Positions 24,736 through 33,913 of a stretch of DNA of 64,000 nt are shown here, piece by piece. This DNA is from a virus, in the IMG/VR virus record IMGVR_UViG_3300042914_003763, positions 1 to 64,000 of that record. One strand, written 5' to 3'. The position numbers and the translations under genes are program-made. Under the pieces are notes generated by a model that was not told the DNA's origin, searched no databases, and was given only the letters and a program-made list of their open reading frames with translations. Each line of letters starts with the position of its first letter. The stretch's first letter is position 1.

Positions 24736-25587
24736 ATGTTTTTTCTATCTGATATTAATGTTGAGTTTGGTAGACTTTTAGGTTCTAAAGATAAAAAGAA
24801 ACGTAAATCAAAATTTATTCGTAATATTGGACTAGGATTAGGAAGTACAGGTTTAATATTAGGATTAGGTTATTTAGGATTAAAAGGTAAAGGTAATAAA
24901 ATACCCCCAACTTTTAAATTAGATCCTAAGAATATATTAGAAACACCACCTAATGCGACAAGTTCTAATAAAGCGATTCAAGGCAATTTAAAGTTACAAG
25001 GTGTAGTAGGTAAAGATAATTTAAAAGAAAGAATTGATGATAGAAGAATGGCTGTAACAGGTTCAAGAACATTAAAAGATGCTAAATATTATATTAATAA
25101 CTTAAAGAAAAAATACGGTAATAAAAAAACTGCTCAAATGATGAGAGAAAATGCAACTAGGATAAAAAAAGATCGTATTGCGATAATAGGTTATTATTCT
25201 GCTAATAATAATGATGTAATTGAATTTGGTAGGAGAACTGGTAGTAAGGATAAGAAGAAAAGAAAAGTTTATAGATTAAGAAATGGGCGCATTTTGAAAC
25301 CTAATCAAATTGTTAATGCTAATGATGGTAAACACAAAAAAATAGTATTAGCAAGTAAAGTTGTTAACGGTGAACGTAAATATAAAGTAATTCGTTTTGG
25401 TGCTAAGGGATACGGACATAATTATTCACCAGAAGCTAGAAAAAACTACCTTAAACGTAGTGGTGGAATAAGAAATAAAAGTGGCGAATTAACTAAGGAT
25501 GATAAGTTTAGTAAAAACTATTGGGCTAGAAAAATACTATGGGGTCGTAATACTAAACCATCTGGCACTGGTAGGTTTGCTAAATGA
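24736..25587 (+). CDS. MFFLSD-tagged protein with a second internal tag
   Basis: 283 aa. The start is the ATG at 24736, just after the capsid terminator; upstream in-frame codons belong to the terminator. It begins MFFLSDINVEFGRLLGSKDK, then KKRK and a glycine zipper 'IGLGLGSTGLILGLGYLGLK'. Near residue 172 a second copy reads 'NDVIEFGRRTGSKDKKKRKV' without the FFLSD part. The EFGR-GSKDKKKRK element can therefore exist apart from the N-terminal hexapeptide. The C-terminus is basic. Overlaps the next gene by 4 nt (ATGA). Confidence 0.72.
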   Translation: MFFLSDINVEFGRLLGSKDKKKRKSKFIRNIGLGLGSTGLILGLGYLGLKGKGNKIPPTFKLDPKNILETPPNATSSNKAIQGNLKLQGVVGKDNLKERIDDRRMAVTGSRTLKDAKYYINNLKKKYGNKKTAQMMRENATRIKKDRIAIIGYYSANNNDVIEFGRRTGSKDKKKRKVYRLRNGRILKPNQIVNANDGKHKKIVLASKVVNGERKYKVIRFGAKGYGHNYSPEARKNYLKRSGGIRNKSGELTKDDKFSKNYWARKILWGRNTKPSGTGRFAK

Positions 25588-25982
25588 ATAACAATTACAC
25601 CAAACCATCATTAAGAGAACGCATTAAAAAAAGTATTAAAAATAGTAATGTTGGTGGTACTGCTGCTGGTAAATGGAGTGCTAGAAAAAGTCAAATACTA
25701 GTTAAAAGATATGAAGAAGCAGGTGGTAGTTACAAACGTAGAAAAAATAGTACACAACGTAGTTTGAAAAAATGGTCGTCCGAAGAGTGGACTACGAAAT
25801 CAGGTAAACCTAGTAGCGTAACAGGTGAACGTTATTTACCAAAGAAAGTCATTAAGAAACTATCACCACAGCAATACGGTAGTGCAACAAGAAGTAAACG
25901 TAATGCAACTAAAGAAGGGAAACAATTCGCACCTTATAGTGATAACTTAAATAGTATAATGAAACAAAACAAGATATATTAA
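25584..25982 (+). CDS. Small highly basic protein
   Basis: 132 aa, about a third lysine/arginine, low hydrophobicity, no zipper. Coupled to the preceding gene by an ATGA overlap. It includes SARKSQILVKRYEEAG and 'YKRRKNSTQRSLKKWSSEEW'. Composition suits a DNA-binding internal head protein. Not recognised. Confidence 0.6.
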   Translation: MNNNYTKPSLRERIKKSIKNSNVGGTAAGKWSARKSQILVKRYEEAGGSYKRRKNSTQRSLKKWSSEEWTTKSGKPSSVTGERYLPKKVIKKLSPQQYGSATRSKRNATKEGKQFAPYSDNLNSIMKQNKIY

Positions 25983-26002
25983 CTTTTTTATCTTTATTAA
26001 TT

Positions 26003-26488
26003 ATGGCAATAAGACTTCCAATCGCAGTAAAGAACGCATTTCGTTCAAGAACAGGTAAAGTTTTTACAGCACCCAAAGTTTTAGGACGTAAAAATATTGT
26101 ACGTAAACCTTTAAGATTACCAACTGTAGGTAATACACAACCTTACAGTAATAACTTAATTAATAGAACTGGTAAGAACGTAACAACTTATGCAACTAAA
26201 AGTGCTGCTAGACGTGCAGCTAAACAACAATCATTTCAACAAAGTAGAAATAACTTTAAAGCAGTAGGAATAGGTGAACGTCTAAGTAACTTGCGTAATA
26301 AAATAGCACCACCTAAACCTCCTCAACCAAAGGGTCTTAGTAAGCAAGCATTTAATGCACCTAAAGTTGGTGAGTCATTTGGTGCATATAACAAACGAAC
26401 TGCATTCCCTAAACCATTAAAAGCAGCAGGTAAGAGAACATTCGGTCAAATGATAGCTAAACCTAGATTCGGTAGTATGTCTAAATGA
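26003..26488 (+). CDS. Basic protein with protamine-like composition
   Basis: 161 aa, rich in Lys, Arg, Ala and Pro (PPKPPQPKGLSKQAF), without membrane segments. It ends the head-gene block. A dispersed-motif copy follows at 26501, then base composition changes. Probably a virion internal or head-completion protein; function unknown. Confidence 0.58.
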   Translation: MAIRLPIAVKNAFRSRTGKVFTAPKVLGRKNIVRKPLRLPTVGNTQPYSNNLINRTGKNVTTYATKSAARRAAKQQSFQQSRNNFKAVGIGERLSNLRNKIAPPKPPQPKGLSKQAFNAPKVGESFGAYNKRTAFPKPLKAAGKRTFGQMIAKPRFGSMSK

Positions 26489-26543
26489 TTAATTACTTAT
26501 TTTTTCTATCTCTTAATGGTATTTATTTGCGTCGTTATCACTT

Positions 26544-27815
26544 ATGACAATAACTAAACAACAACTTACAGATAAATATAATGAAGTTTATAGTGCAGAT
26601 AATGGTGTTAACAAAACATTTAATCAGTTAACTAAAGATGAGAAAGTAGAAGCATTACTTCAATTTATAACTGATAGTAGTGGAGGTGGTGATGCAAGTG
26701 CAGCTAACCAAGTTATAGGAAATACATCACTAACAAGTATTAACGGTAAGTTGCCTGCATTAGTCAATGGCAAAGTTCCGGTAGATATTGCCAGTCTTAG
26801 TGTAACTGTTAATAACGCAAATTTAGAGATTTCTAATGACGTAGGAAATCCTGTACCTGTTAGCGGCACATTTTGGCAAGCAACACAACCTGTAAGTGCT
26901 AGTAGTCTGCCTTTACCAGGCGGTGCTGCTACTAGTAGTTTACAAACTACCGCCAATACATCTTTGTCTAGTATAGACACCAAAACTCCGGTACTAGGAC
27001 AAGCGTTAGCTGCTGCTAGTACCCCAGTTGTTTTACCTGCTACCCAAATTACAGCTTTAACTCCGCCAACATCTGTGGGTATCAGTGGTACATTACCAGC
27101 ATTTACATCTACACCTACTTTTAATATAGGGACTGCACCTAATCTCACATTTACTAATACTAGCTTCACCGCAAACGCAGGTACTAATTTAAACACATCT
27201 CTGTTGGCACTAGAGTCTGGTGGCAATTTAGCAAGCATTAACACCAAATTACCTAGTAACCTAACTGTCACAGCTACTCGACTACTGGTGGATGGTAGTG
27301 GGGTAACTCAACCTGTGTCATTGACTGCCTTGCCAGCTTTGCCCGTCGGCACTAATAACATAGGGTCACTAACCAACATTACAGGCACAATTAGTTTACC
27401 CACGGGTGCTGCTACAGCAGCAAATCAGACCACTGGCAATACATCATTAAGTAGTATTGACGGCAAACTCCCCTCGACATTAGGGACAAAAACTTCTTCC
27501 GCTTCTCTATCTGTAAGTCCCGCTTTTGCGGCAACATCAACATTAACAAACGTAGCCAGTAGTGCGACATCTGTAACATTATTGGCGGCTAACAACAACA
27601 GAAAAACAGTGATAATACTAAATGACTCAACAGCAGACTTATATGTAACGCTAAACGCTAGTGCAGCAAGCACGACAAACTACTCGCTATTTTTAGCTGC
27701 TAAAGTAGGCAATACTCCATCATCTGCTATTTTTGGAGGAGATGACTACTCAGGTGAAATCAGAGGTATCTGGTCAAGTGCAAACGGATTTGCAAGGATT
27801 ACGGAGGTTGTGTAA
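26544..27815 (+). CDS. Tail-fibre-like repetitive protein
   Basis: 423 aa. After a helical N-terminus (KQQLTDKYNEVYSADNG) it is built of imperfect short repeats of the type 'SLSSIDGKLP', with many Thr/Ser/Ala/Val, and ends in a beta-rich domain ('NDSTADLYVTLNASAAS', 'GIWSSANGFARITEVV'). This layout is seen in fibre or baseplate-attached proteins that carry a receptor-binding domain. Codon use and GC content look higher than in neighbours, and no dispersed motif occurs between 26511 and 29923, so recent acquisition is likely. Overlaps the next gene by 1 nt. Confidence 0.6.
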   Translation: MTITKQQLTDKYNEVYSADNGVNKTFNQLTKDEKVEALLQFITDSSGGGDASAANQVIGNTSLTSINGKLPALVNGKVPVDIASLSVTVNNANLEISNDVGNPVPVSGTFWQATQPVSASSLPLPGGAATSSLQTTANTSLSSIDTKTPVLGQALAAASTPVVLPATQITALTPPTSVGISGTLPAFTSTPTFNIGTAPNLTFTNTSFTANAGTNLNTSLLALESGGNLASINTKLPSNLTVTATRLLVDGSGVTQPVSLTALPALPVGTNNIGSLTNITGTISLPTGAATAANQTTGNTSLSSIDGKLPSTLGTKTSSASLSVSPAFAATSTLTNVASSATSVTLLAANNNRKTVIILNDSTADLYVTLNASAASTTNYSLFLAAKVGNTPSSAIFGGDDYSGEIRGIWSSANGFARITEVV

Positions 27816-28729
27816 TGGGAATTGTTATAAATAATCCGAGTAGTGCTACAAGGGATAACCGCAACTATATTATTAATAGTGACTTCAAAGTAGCTCAGGC
27901 GGCTACTTCAGCAACAATTACAGCCGGGAACGCCATCCCTACAGCTTCTTTAGGGTATCCAGTTCTTGACTGCTGGTTTGCTTATTCTGTAGGAGCTAAT
28001 TCAACTTTATCGCAAGAAGGAAACTTATCTGCAAAAAGACTGCAAATACAGACTAACGCTAATACAGCAGCTATGGGAATAGGGCAAAGAATAGAATCCG
28101 CCGACGCTGTTAATTTAGCAACAAAAACAGTAACTTTATCCTTTGAATGTTCTCATAGCAATTTAACTTCTTTAACAATTACAGCGAGCAGACCTACGAC
28201 ATCTGCTGACACTTTCGGAACTATTGCTAGTCCCACAAAAACTCAAATTGCTACTACAACAATCTCTATTACCAACGCTTCAACTAGATTTTCCTGGAGT
28301 TTTACTTGTCCTCAAGAAGTAGAAAGAGGTCTAGAAGTTTTATTTACATTTGGTTCTAATGCTTCTTCTGGAACTTTCCAATTAGCAAATGTAAAATTAG
28401 AAGAAAGTTCTTCAGCTACTAGTTTTATTCCTACAATCTATGTAGAAGAATTAAGAAAGTGTCAGAGATATTTTATAAGAATGTCTGACCATTTATATAG
28501 TTATTACACCGCCGCTGGTCAAAATCTAACTACCGAAAGTCTACACCTAAATATGTTTGGGACTACTAGAATTAGAAATCTAATTTCCTCAAATCCCACT
28601 TTTGGCACTTCATCAATTACTGTAAGTGCAGGAATTAGTGCCGACTCCACTAGAGCCACCTATACAAGCCCAGCGGCGGGATTCTATGGAGGCAGTCCCA
28701 TATACACAGTATCAGCTTACATTCCTTAA
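27815..28729 (+). CDS. Tail fibre / carbohydrate-binding tail protein
   Basis: 304 aa. The opening 'RNYIINSDFKVAQAATS' followed by a jelly-roll-like beta region ('LDCWFAYSV', 'TKTVTLSFECSHSNLTS', 'FQLANVKLEESSSATSF') is a widespread layout in phage and host surface-binding proteins ('NLLINGDF...Q...' type). The C-terminus (RYFIRMSDHLYSYYTAAGQ) is also typical. Likely a host-recognition protein. Coupled to the preceding fibre gene. Confidence 0.68.
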   Translation: MGIVINNPSSATRDNRNYIINSDFKVAQAATSATITAGNAIPTASLGYPVLDCWFAYSVGANSTLSQEGNLSAKRLQIQTNANTAAMGIGQRIESADAVNLATKTVTLSFECSHSNLTSLTITASRPTTSADTFGTIASPTKTQIATTTISITNASTRFSWSFTCPQEVERGLEVLFTFGSNASSGTFQLANVKLEESSSATSFIPTIYVEELRKCQRYFIRMSDHLYSYYTAAGQNLTTESLHLNMFGTTRIRNLISSNPTFGTSSITVSAGISADSTRATYTSPAAGFYGGSPIYTVSAYIP

Positions 28730-28743
28730 ATAAAAGCAAAAAT

Positions 28744-29172
28744 ATGAACTTCTCTTATCAACTATTGGCAAACGATTCTGATTCAATATTGAGGTCAGAT
28801 GGAGCAATTATCCCCAAAGGAAATAATGGTGACTGGCAACTTTACGAAATTTGGTTAAAGGAAGGCAATACTCCTGACGCTGCTGACGTTGTAGCTGTTC
28901 TTCCTAATTGGGATGAACTTTACTGTAGTCTTTTGGTTGGTAGCTTAAAACCTTTATATTTAAGTTTAAAAGAGGCAGCTAAAACTAATAATATTGTTTC
29001 TGTTGATTACGTAAATCTTATTATGGTTATTTCCAGCATTCGCACAGAACAAGCATTGAAAGAATGTTTTGATGAGTTAATTAATGATGGATATTCAACG
29101 AGTCCAGACCACATTACTGCATGGAATACTGCATTAATTAATTTTGGTTTCAGTTCATCTGTACAACTTTAA
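28744..29172 (+). CDS. Tail-fibre-associated protein
   Basis: 142 aa. 'ILRSDGAIIPKGNNGDWQLY' and 'IWLKEGNTPDAAD' match a small domain common in phage tail-fibre chaperone or C-terminal fibre proteins (S/R-DGA.IP....D..Y..WL.EGNTP). The remainder is helical. It follows the two fibre genes and probably belongs to the same acquired unit. Confidence 0.6.
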   Translation: MNFSYQLLANDSDSILRSDGAIIPKGNNGDWQLYEIWLKEGNTPDAADVVAVLPNWDELYCSLLVGSLKPLYLSLKEAAKTNNIVSVDYVNLIMVISSIRTEQALKECFDELINDGYSTSPDHITAWNTALINFGFSSSVQL

Positions 29173-29261
29173 TTGGCTGAATTTGGTGTTGTATTGGTTA
29201 ATGAAATTGAAGAGTTAATTTAGTATAATTAAACTAATAACTTTAACTCAATTTAACAACT

Positions 29262-29615
29262 ATGACAATCTCATCTTCATTTAAGCGCGAAAAACTAAAT
29301 CCTACTTTATCTAAAGCATTATCATTTACTGGTGCTATTGCTGAAGGTACGAATGAATTTATTGTTGATATTAACTTAACTATTACTAAAGATGATGCAA
29401 GTACAGTAACTAAGACTGTTCAACGTATTGTATTACCACTTATTATTCTCAATAATGAATTAACTGTTGTACCTAAACAATACGTGTTTCCAGGTAATGC
29501 AACAATTTATTCTAGTGGTGGTGTAACACCAGCATTAACTTCCGCAACATCTGGTAATAAATCTGATTTAAACACATTTCTAACTCAAGCTGGTGATGCA
29601 CCAGAAAACTCATAA
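29262..29615 (+). CDS. Hypothetical virion protein
   Basis: 117 aa, beta-rich, not recognised. No charge or membrane feature. It lies in an unbroken plus-strand series with the next gene, 3 bp away. Base composition returns to that of the main genome here. Confidence 0.55.
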   Translation: MTISSSFKREKLNPTLSKALSFTGAIAEGTNEFIVDINLTITKDDASTVTKTVQRIVLPLIILNNELTVVPKQYVFPGNATIYSSGGVTPALTSATSGNKSDLNTFLTQAGDAPENS

Positions 29616-29618
29616 CAT

Positions 29619-30032
29619 ATGCCTAATCCAACTGATCAATATTACATCATTGCTGAATTTCTTCATAATAGTAATAGATATGCTCCATCAACAAGACCTT
29701 ATTTATATGGTGAATTAAGTAACTTACCAAAACATATATTGGAAAATCGTAACTTTATAGTTGCTGTTAGTGAAGCTACTATTACATCAGAGCTAATTAG
29801 AGATAATACCGTTGAATTAACAGTTAATGACAGTGAAACTAAGTTACTACAAGAACGAGTAACTATTCAACTTAAAGAAGTACAAGAACCTGAACTAATA
29901 AAAGAAGTAGTTAATGAAGTAGAGATAGAAAAAAGTGAAAGTAATGAAGAAAAAATTGAAGTTAGTGAAGTAGAAGTACCTGAAGTTGAAGTAGTTAAAT
30001 CTAAGTTAAGTCGTAAACCTAAGAAGATTTAA
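29619..30032 (+). CDS. Hypothetical protein with acidic C-terminus
   Basis: 137 aa. N-terminal half globular; the C-terminal 45 residues are an Asp/Glu/Val/Lys repeat (EIEKSESNEEKIEVSEVEVP). A motif copy at 29923 encodes EIEKS within it. Not recognised; possibly a head-tail joining or structural protein. Confidence 0.55.
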   Translation: MPNPTDQYYIIAEFLHNSNRYAPSTRPYLYGELSNLPKHILENRNFIVAVSEATITSELIRDNTVELTVNDSETKLLQERVTIQLKEVQEPELIKEVVNEVEIEKSESNEEKIEVSEVEVPEVEVVKSKLSRKPKKI

Positions 30033-30034
30033 TT

Positions 30035-30271
30035 ATGTTTTTTCTATCTGACTTTCAAGAGAACTTAGAGTTCAGTAAAGGTAGAAAAAAAGGATCAAGA
30101 GATAGAAAAAAAAGGGTGAGACGCAAAGAAGATAAAAACAATTTACGTAAAAATATAAATACAGGAACAAGTACAGTTCGCACTGGTATTCACACAGCAA
30201 AAGAAGCTAGAGGTGTTAGTCGTGAGGTACGCGGTTGGTTATCACTTGCTAATAAATTAGGGATTATTTAA
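30035..30271 (+). CDS. MFFLSD-tagged short basic protein
   Basis: 78 aa. MFFLSDFQENLEFSKGRKKG, then SRDRKKRVRRK, with three dispersed-motif copies in the first 80 nt (30039, 30079, 30100). It lacks the zipper; the C-terminus is 'STVRTGIHTAKEARGVSREV'. Directly followed by another tagged gene, a tandem arrangement. Confidence 0.65.
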   Translation: MFFLSDFQENLEFSKGRKKGSRDRKKRVRRKEDKNNLRKNINTGTSTVRTGIHTAKEARGVSREVRGWLSLANKLGII

Positions 30272-30273
30272 TT

Positions 30274-30736
30274 ATGTTTTTTTTTATCTGACTATCAAAG
30301 TATTGGATTCAAAAGAGGTAAAGATAAGAAGAAACGTAAAAGCAAAGTGGGTAGTATGATGATTCCGGCTATTCCTGGTGGGGCAGCAATTGGTATGTTA
30401 CCTGCTGCTGGTTATGCCGCACTTCAACTAGCACGTAAAAAACCAGTTAATATGAAAACATTAGGTTATACATTAGGTGCTGGTGCAGGAATTGGTGCTA
30501 TCGGTGGTGCAATAGCAGGAGATAGACTTGATAAAAAAATGAAAACCGGACGATATGAACGATTAAGACGTGGCGACACCATCAATGCTAAAACTTATGT
30601 TAAAGGTGGTTGGTTTGGTTTAGGTCTTAGTAAAGGTAAACCGCTCAAAGTTAAATCAACTGGTAACGATCAAAAAGACGCTATTAAATTAGCTAAAACA
30701 TTTTATAATCGTGAAAAGAAAGCTGGTAGAATGTAA
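30274..30736 (+). pseudogene. MFFLSD gene with a T9 frameshift
   Basis: The start reads ATG followed by nine T residues and ATCTGAC. Read normally, a stop (TGA, 30289-30291) comes after four codons. With one T fewer the frame is MFFLSDYQSIGFKRGKDKK and continues to 30736 with two glycine zippers ('IPAIPGGAAIGMLPAAGY', 'LGAGAGIGAIGGAIAGDRL'). The intact copy at 32251 has T8 at the same place. Either ribosomal or RNA-polymerase slippage on T9 restores the frame, or the gene is off (phase variation), or the base call is wrong. Confidence 0.65.
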
Positions 30737-30753
30737 TACTAAACAGTAATATA

Positions 30754-31350
30754 GTGACATACACACCAATTTACGTAACAAAGGAAGCGATAGCAGAGAA
30801 GTTACGTTATCGCTTACCTATTAGACCTAGTAGTATTACAGATCCGATATATCAACAAAACCCAACATCAATACCAGTTAGTGATGTACTTGTTGATATT
30901 GTAATTGAACAGAAAGAGAACTTTGTTAATTTGATATTACAACAGATATATGAATTACCATTAAACAACCAACAACCTATTATTACAGATATTGTTGAAA
31001 GTTTAGTGATAGCAGAACTATTACGTATTCACTTTCAAGGACAAGGAATAAGTCAATTAGGTGGTGATCTTGCTGGTACTGGAAGTGACTTAAAGTTGTA
31101 TGCTTATGGGTTGTTACAAATGCTTACTGCTGGTATGAACATCTACATACCAGGACAACCACCTGTACCAGAAATACCAGGTAAACCGCCACAACCAATT
31201 GTACTAGTTAATGAAGTAAGACGTGTTAACTATCAGAACTTAGATACGATAACTAATGCACCAGTTTATGTTAGCAAGTTAACTAGTGATAACGTAACTA
31301 ATGCGTTAGTAGATGTTGACTTCATAAGTGGTTATAAGGATAGGTATTAA
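30754..31350 (+). CDS. Head-tail connector / adaptor-like protein
   Basis: 198 aa from a GTG start at 30754; no ATG gives a better frame. 'PIYVTKEAIAEKLRYRLPI' resembles the start of small connector proteins (gp6/gp36-type), and the remainder is helical with a proline-rich loop (PGQPPVPEIPGKPPQP). It begins the connector-tail block, ahead of tail-tube genes. The role is from position and weak similarity. Confidence 0.55.
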   Translation: MTYTPIYVTKEAIAEKLRYRLPIRPSSITDPIYQQNPTSIPVSDVLVDIVIEQKENFVNLILQQIYELPLNNQQPIITDIVESLVIAELLRIHFQGQGISQLGGDLAGTGSDLKLYAYGLLQMLTAGMNIYIPGQPPVPEIPGKPPQPIVLVNEVRRVNYQNLDTITNAPVYVSKLTSDNVTNALVDVDFISGYKDRY

Positions 31351-31875
31351 ATGTTTTTTCTATCTAATTTATCAGAGTACGGCAGAGGTAAAGATAAACG
31401 ACCACGTAAGAAACGTAATATGGTTATTGGAGCAATAGGTGGTACTGCTATAGGTGCTGGTATTGGTTATGCTAGTAAACCTAGTAAATATAAATTAACT
31501 GGAATTAAAAGATATAATGATATTGAGAAAGAATATAAAAAATCTATTATTGAAACCACAAAAGATATTAATAATCCAGATTTTGATAAAAGTTATAATC
31601 AACAACGTCTTGCTAATATGCAAAAAGAATTAATAGAATGGCAAAATAATAAAAATAAAATTATTAAAGGTTACGCTCAACATACAAAAGGATCTGAAAC
31701 AATGAAAAAATTTGATTTCATGCACAATCAGAAACAATTAGATAAGTTAGGTAAACTATCTAATAAAATAGGTTCTAAACGTGCATTAATTGGATCAGGT
31801 ATTGGATTAGCAGCAGGTTTAGGTGGTACTTATCTATATAACAAGTTAAGAAGTAACAATGAAAATAAACGTTGA
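31351..31875 (+). CDS. MFFLSN-tagged glycine-zipper protein
   Basis: 174 aa. MFFLSNLSEYGRGKDKRPRK, then zipper 'MVIGAIGGTAIGAGIGYASK', a lysine-rich helical middle and a second zipper 'LIGSGIGLAAGLGGTYLYNK' near the end. The start codon follows the previous stop directly. A cassette between connector and tail genes. Confidence 0.7.
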   Translation: MFFLSNLSEYGRGKDKRPRKKRNMVIGAIGGTAIGAGIGYASKPSKYKLTGIKRYNDIEKEYKKSIIETTKDINNPDFDKSYNQQRLANMQKELIEWQNNKNKIIKGYAQHTKGSETMKKFDFMHNQKQLDKLGKLSNKIGSKRALIGSGIGLAAGLGGTYLYNKLRSNNENKR

Positions 31876-32245
31876 TAAGTTAGATAAGTTTGTTACTAAC
31901 TTTAAACAAACACAAGATAAAGTTAATAATCTCAGTAGAGATGCTATTCCTGTAATAAAACAAGAATTACCTAAAACATTACCTAACGTTAACATTGAAA
32001 CTTCAAGTAATATTAACTTAGGTAATAAGTTACCTTATGTAAGTCAACAAAGTAAACAAATTAAAAAGTTAATTGAAACAAATAGTGTTATTCCTATTGC
32101 ATTACCTAAAGCAGTTAGTCAACCTAAGTTAGTTAGTAATAATATTGCAATAAGAAGTAGTAATAAGAAACAACCGTTAACTAAAGTAGGTTATAGTAGT
32201 GCTAAGATAACCATTAATTGGTTGTTTAATATTAACAACAATTAA
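31859..32245 (+). CDS. Hypothetical basic protein
   Basis: 128 aa, overlapping the end of the previous gene by 17 nt. Rich in Lys, Asn, Ser and Val, without zipper or tag. Helical N-terminus (MKINVDKLDKFVTNFKQTQD). Not recognised. Confidence 0.5.
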   Translation: MKINVDKLDKFVTNFKQTQDKVNNLSRDAIPVIKQELPKTLPNVNIETSSNINLGNKLPYVSQQSKQIKKLIETNSVIPIALPKAVSQPKLVSNNIAIRSSNKKQPLTKVGYSSAKITINWLFNINNN

Positions 32246-32250
32246 CAACT

Positions 32251-32598
32251 ATGTTTTTTTTATCTGATATTGATTCAAGTAATTATGGGAGAGGTAAAGA
32301 TAGAAAAAAGAGAAAACAAAAAATGAGTAAGTTAGGTGCAGGGTTACGATTGGCTACTGCTAGTACAGTAGGAGCAGGAATGGGTACATTAGCTAGTTTA
32401 CCTTGGAGAATTAAATATGGTAATAAAGCTAATTTAATTGGTGCAGGAATTGGTGCTGGTATATTAGGAGGTGCAGCTTATTTAGATCATAGTAATAGTC
32501 CTTATTCGCCTATAGGTAAAAAGAAACATAAACCATTTTCAGATAATCATCCTATGAGAAAATTAATGTTTCAAGATATGAGTCGTATTGATGACTAA
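32251..32598 (+). CDS. MFFLSD-tagged glycine-zipper protein, SPYSPIGKKK type
   Basis: 115 aa. MFFLSDIDSSNYGRGKDRKK, two glycine-rich segments and the ending 'YLDHSNSPYSPIGKKKHK', shared with module 2 of the 14690 gene and with the broken copy at 14024. The start has T8 (CTA changed to TTA) and keeps Leu, so the peptide is conserved here although the DNA motif is lost. A DRKKR-coding motif copy lies at 32298. Confidence 0.7.
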   Translation: MFFLSDIDSSNYGRGKDRKKRKQKMSKLGAGLRLATASTVGAGMGTLASLPWRIKYGNKANLIGAGIGAGILGGAAYLDHSNSPYSPIGKKKHKPFSDNHPMRKLMFQDMSRIDD

Positions 32599-33064
32599 CA
32601 ATACTTATGGCGCATTAGATACAGCACATGACATATTACAAGACACCAACTTACTTTGTTTAGGTAACTATATTAAAGATGAACTTAATCGGCGCAATAC
32701 ATTAGCTAACACAATTATAGTAAGAACAGTTTATAATTATGATGCTTACAATATTCCAGTAAGCGATCTACCTGTACTAAAGTTATCAAGACAAAGTTCA
32801 TTCTATTTACCTAATAACAAACGTAAGTCTAGTATTGAATTACAATACGGTCTTGCATTACCAGAACATGAAAGATTATTACCGTATTTGAATTGGGTAG
32901 ATTACAATATTAATCAGATCCTTAGTGTAATAACGCAACTCAAAAGTATATTTATAGAAGAAACAAGTAAAAGGTGTCAGTATCGTACACTAATAAGTGA
33001 AATGGGAATACCTGTTTACTCATTCTTGCGATTTAGTTTTACAATAACAGAAGGAAGCTATTAG
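32591..33064 (+). CDS. Probable tail completion / neck protein
   Basis: 157 aa. I use the ATG at 32591 (overlapping the tagged gene by 8 nt) rather than the TTG just before it. Mixed alpha/beta with no membrane segment. Its place between connector and tail-tube genes suggests a tail terminator or neck protein; there is no motif. Confidence 0.5.
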   Translation: MTNNTYGALDTAHDILQDTNLLCLGNYIKDELNRRNTLANTIIVRTVYNYDAYNIPVSDLPVLKLSRQSSFYLPNNKRKSSIELQYGLALPEHERLLPYLNWVDYNINQILSVITQLKSIFIEETSKRCQYRTLISEMGIPVYSFLRFSFTITEGSY

Positions 33065-33121
33065 TTATAATACGCCGCATAATTAACTTCATTCATTTTT
33101 CTACCTCTAACTAATTAACAT

Positions 33122-33913
33122 ATGTCAATTCTCAAACGCAATGAAACCTTCAAAGGTGTAGCTGAATTAGCAATTATCAGATTGTCTGATGGTGCATTAC
33201 TTAATATCCCTAAACCACTTAACGTAGTCATTGATAACCAAATTGATCAGCGTATTCAAATGACGCAGAACAGTCAAGGTGAAATGACTCGTGCCAATAG
33301 TTACATTAAGGGTCGTACTCCAACAATCAGACTTGTTTACTCTCACATTCAACCTGAATTACTTCAATTCAAAACAGGTAGATTGTATGAAAGTCAAACT
33401 AAATCAATGGATGTAGTTAAATCTTATCTCGTTACTACTGGTACTTTTGCAGGTGAAACATCTGTTAGTAAATCTGGTCATGCTGTACTTGAAGATGCAC
33501 CAAGTAAGGCATCCATTATTCGTAATAACTTGAGTGTTCAGTTAGTTCAACAACCTTACGATACCTTTAATGCTACTACTAATGATACGTTTGCTATTGG
33601 TGCTAATTTAGCAGTTAAGTTCAGCACTAACTTAGTAACAGCAAAAGAAATTGTTACATTAACTACTACCGAATCACTAACTGTAACTGGTATTGGTGAT
33701 GATATAATTGGGGCGCATAAAATAATTGCAATGTTAGTTACTACTGAAAATCAACTAGTTAGTTTCAAAGCTGAAAACTGTTCTTGTTCTTTTGAAGGTA
33801 GTGCTATTGACTTTGGTGCAGATCAAATGGAAATTCCTTGGTTTATCAATGATGTTCCTGGTGCTTGTTTCCCTTATACATTAGACTATACTAGTAAGTA
33901 TGTTGGTTGTTAA
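33122..33913 (+). CDS. Major tail tube protein
   Basis: 263 aa, beta-rich. The order, tube, two small chaperone genes and then tape measure, is characteristic of long-tailed phages. It has a long central beta insertion and a C-terminal 'WFINDVPGACFPYTLDY'. A motif copy lies in its leader (33096). Role from context; the family match is weak. Confidence 0.65.
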   Translation: MSILKRNETFKGVAELAIIRLSDGALLNIPKPLNVVIDNQIDQRIQMTQNSQGEMTRANSYIKGRTPTIRLVYSHIQPELLQFKTGRLYESQTKSMDVVKSYLVTTGTFAGETSVSKSGHAVLEDAPSKASIIRNNLSVQLVQQPYDTFNATTNDTFAIGANLAVKFSTNLVTAKEIVTLTTTESLTVTGIGDDIIGAHKIIAMLVTTENQLVSFKAENCSCSFEGSAIDFGADQMEIPWFINDVPGACFPYTLDYTSKYVGC

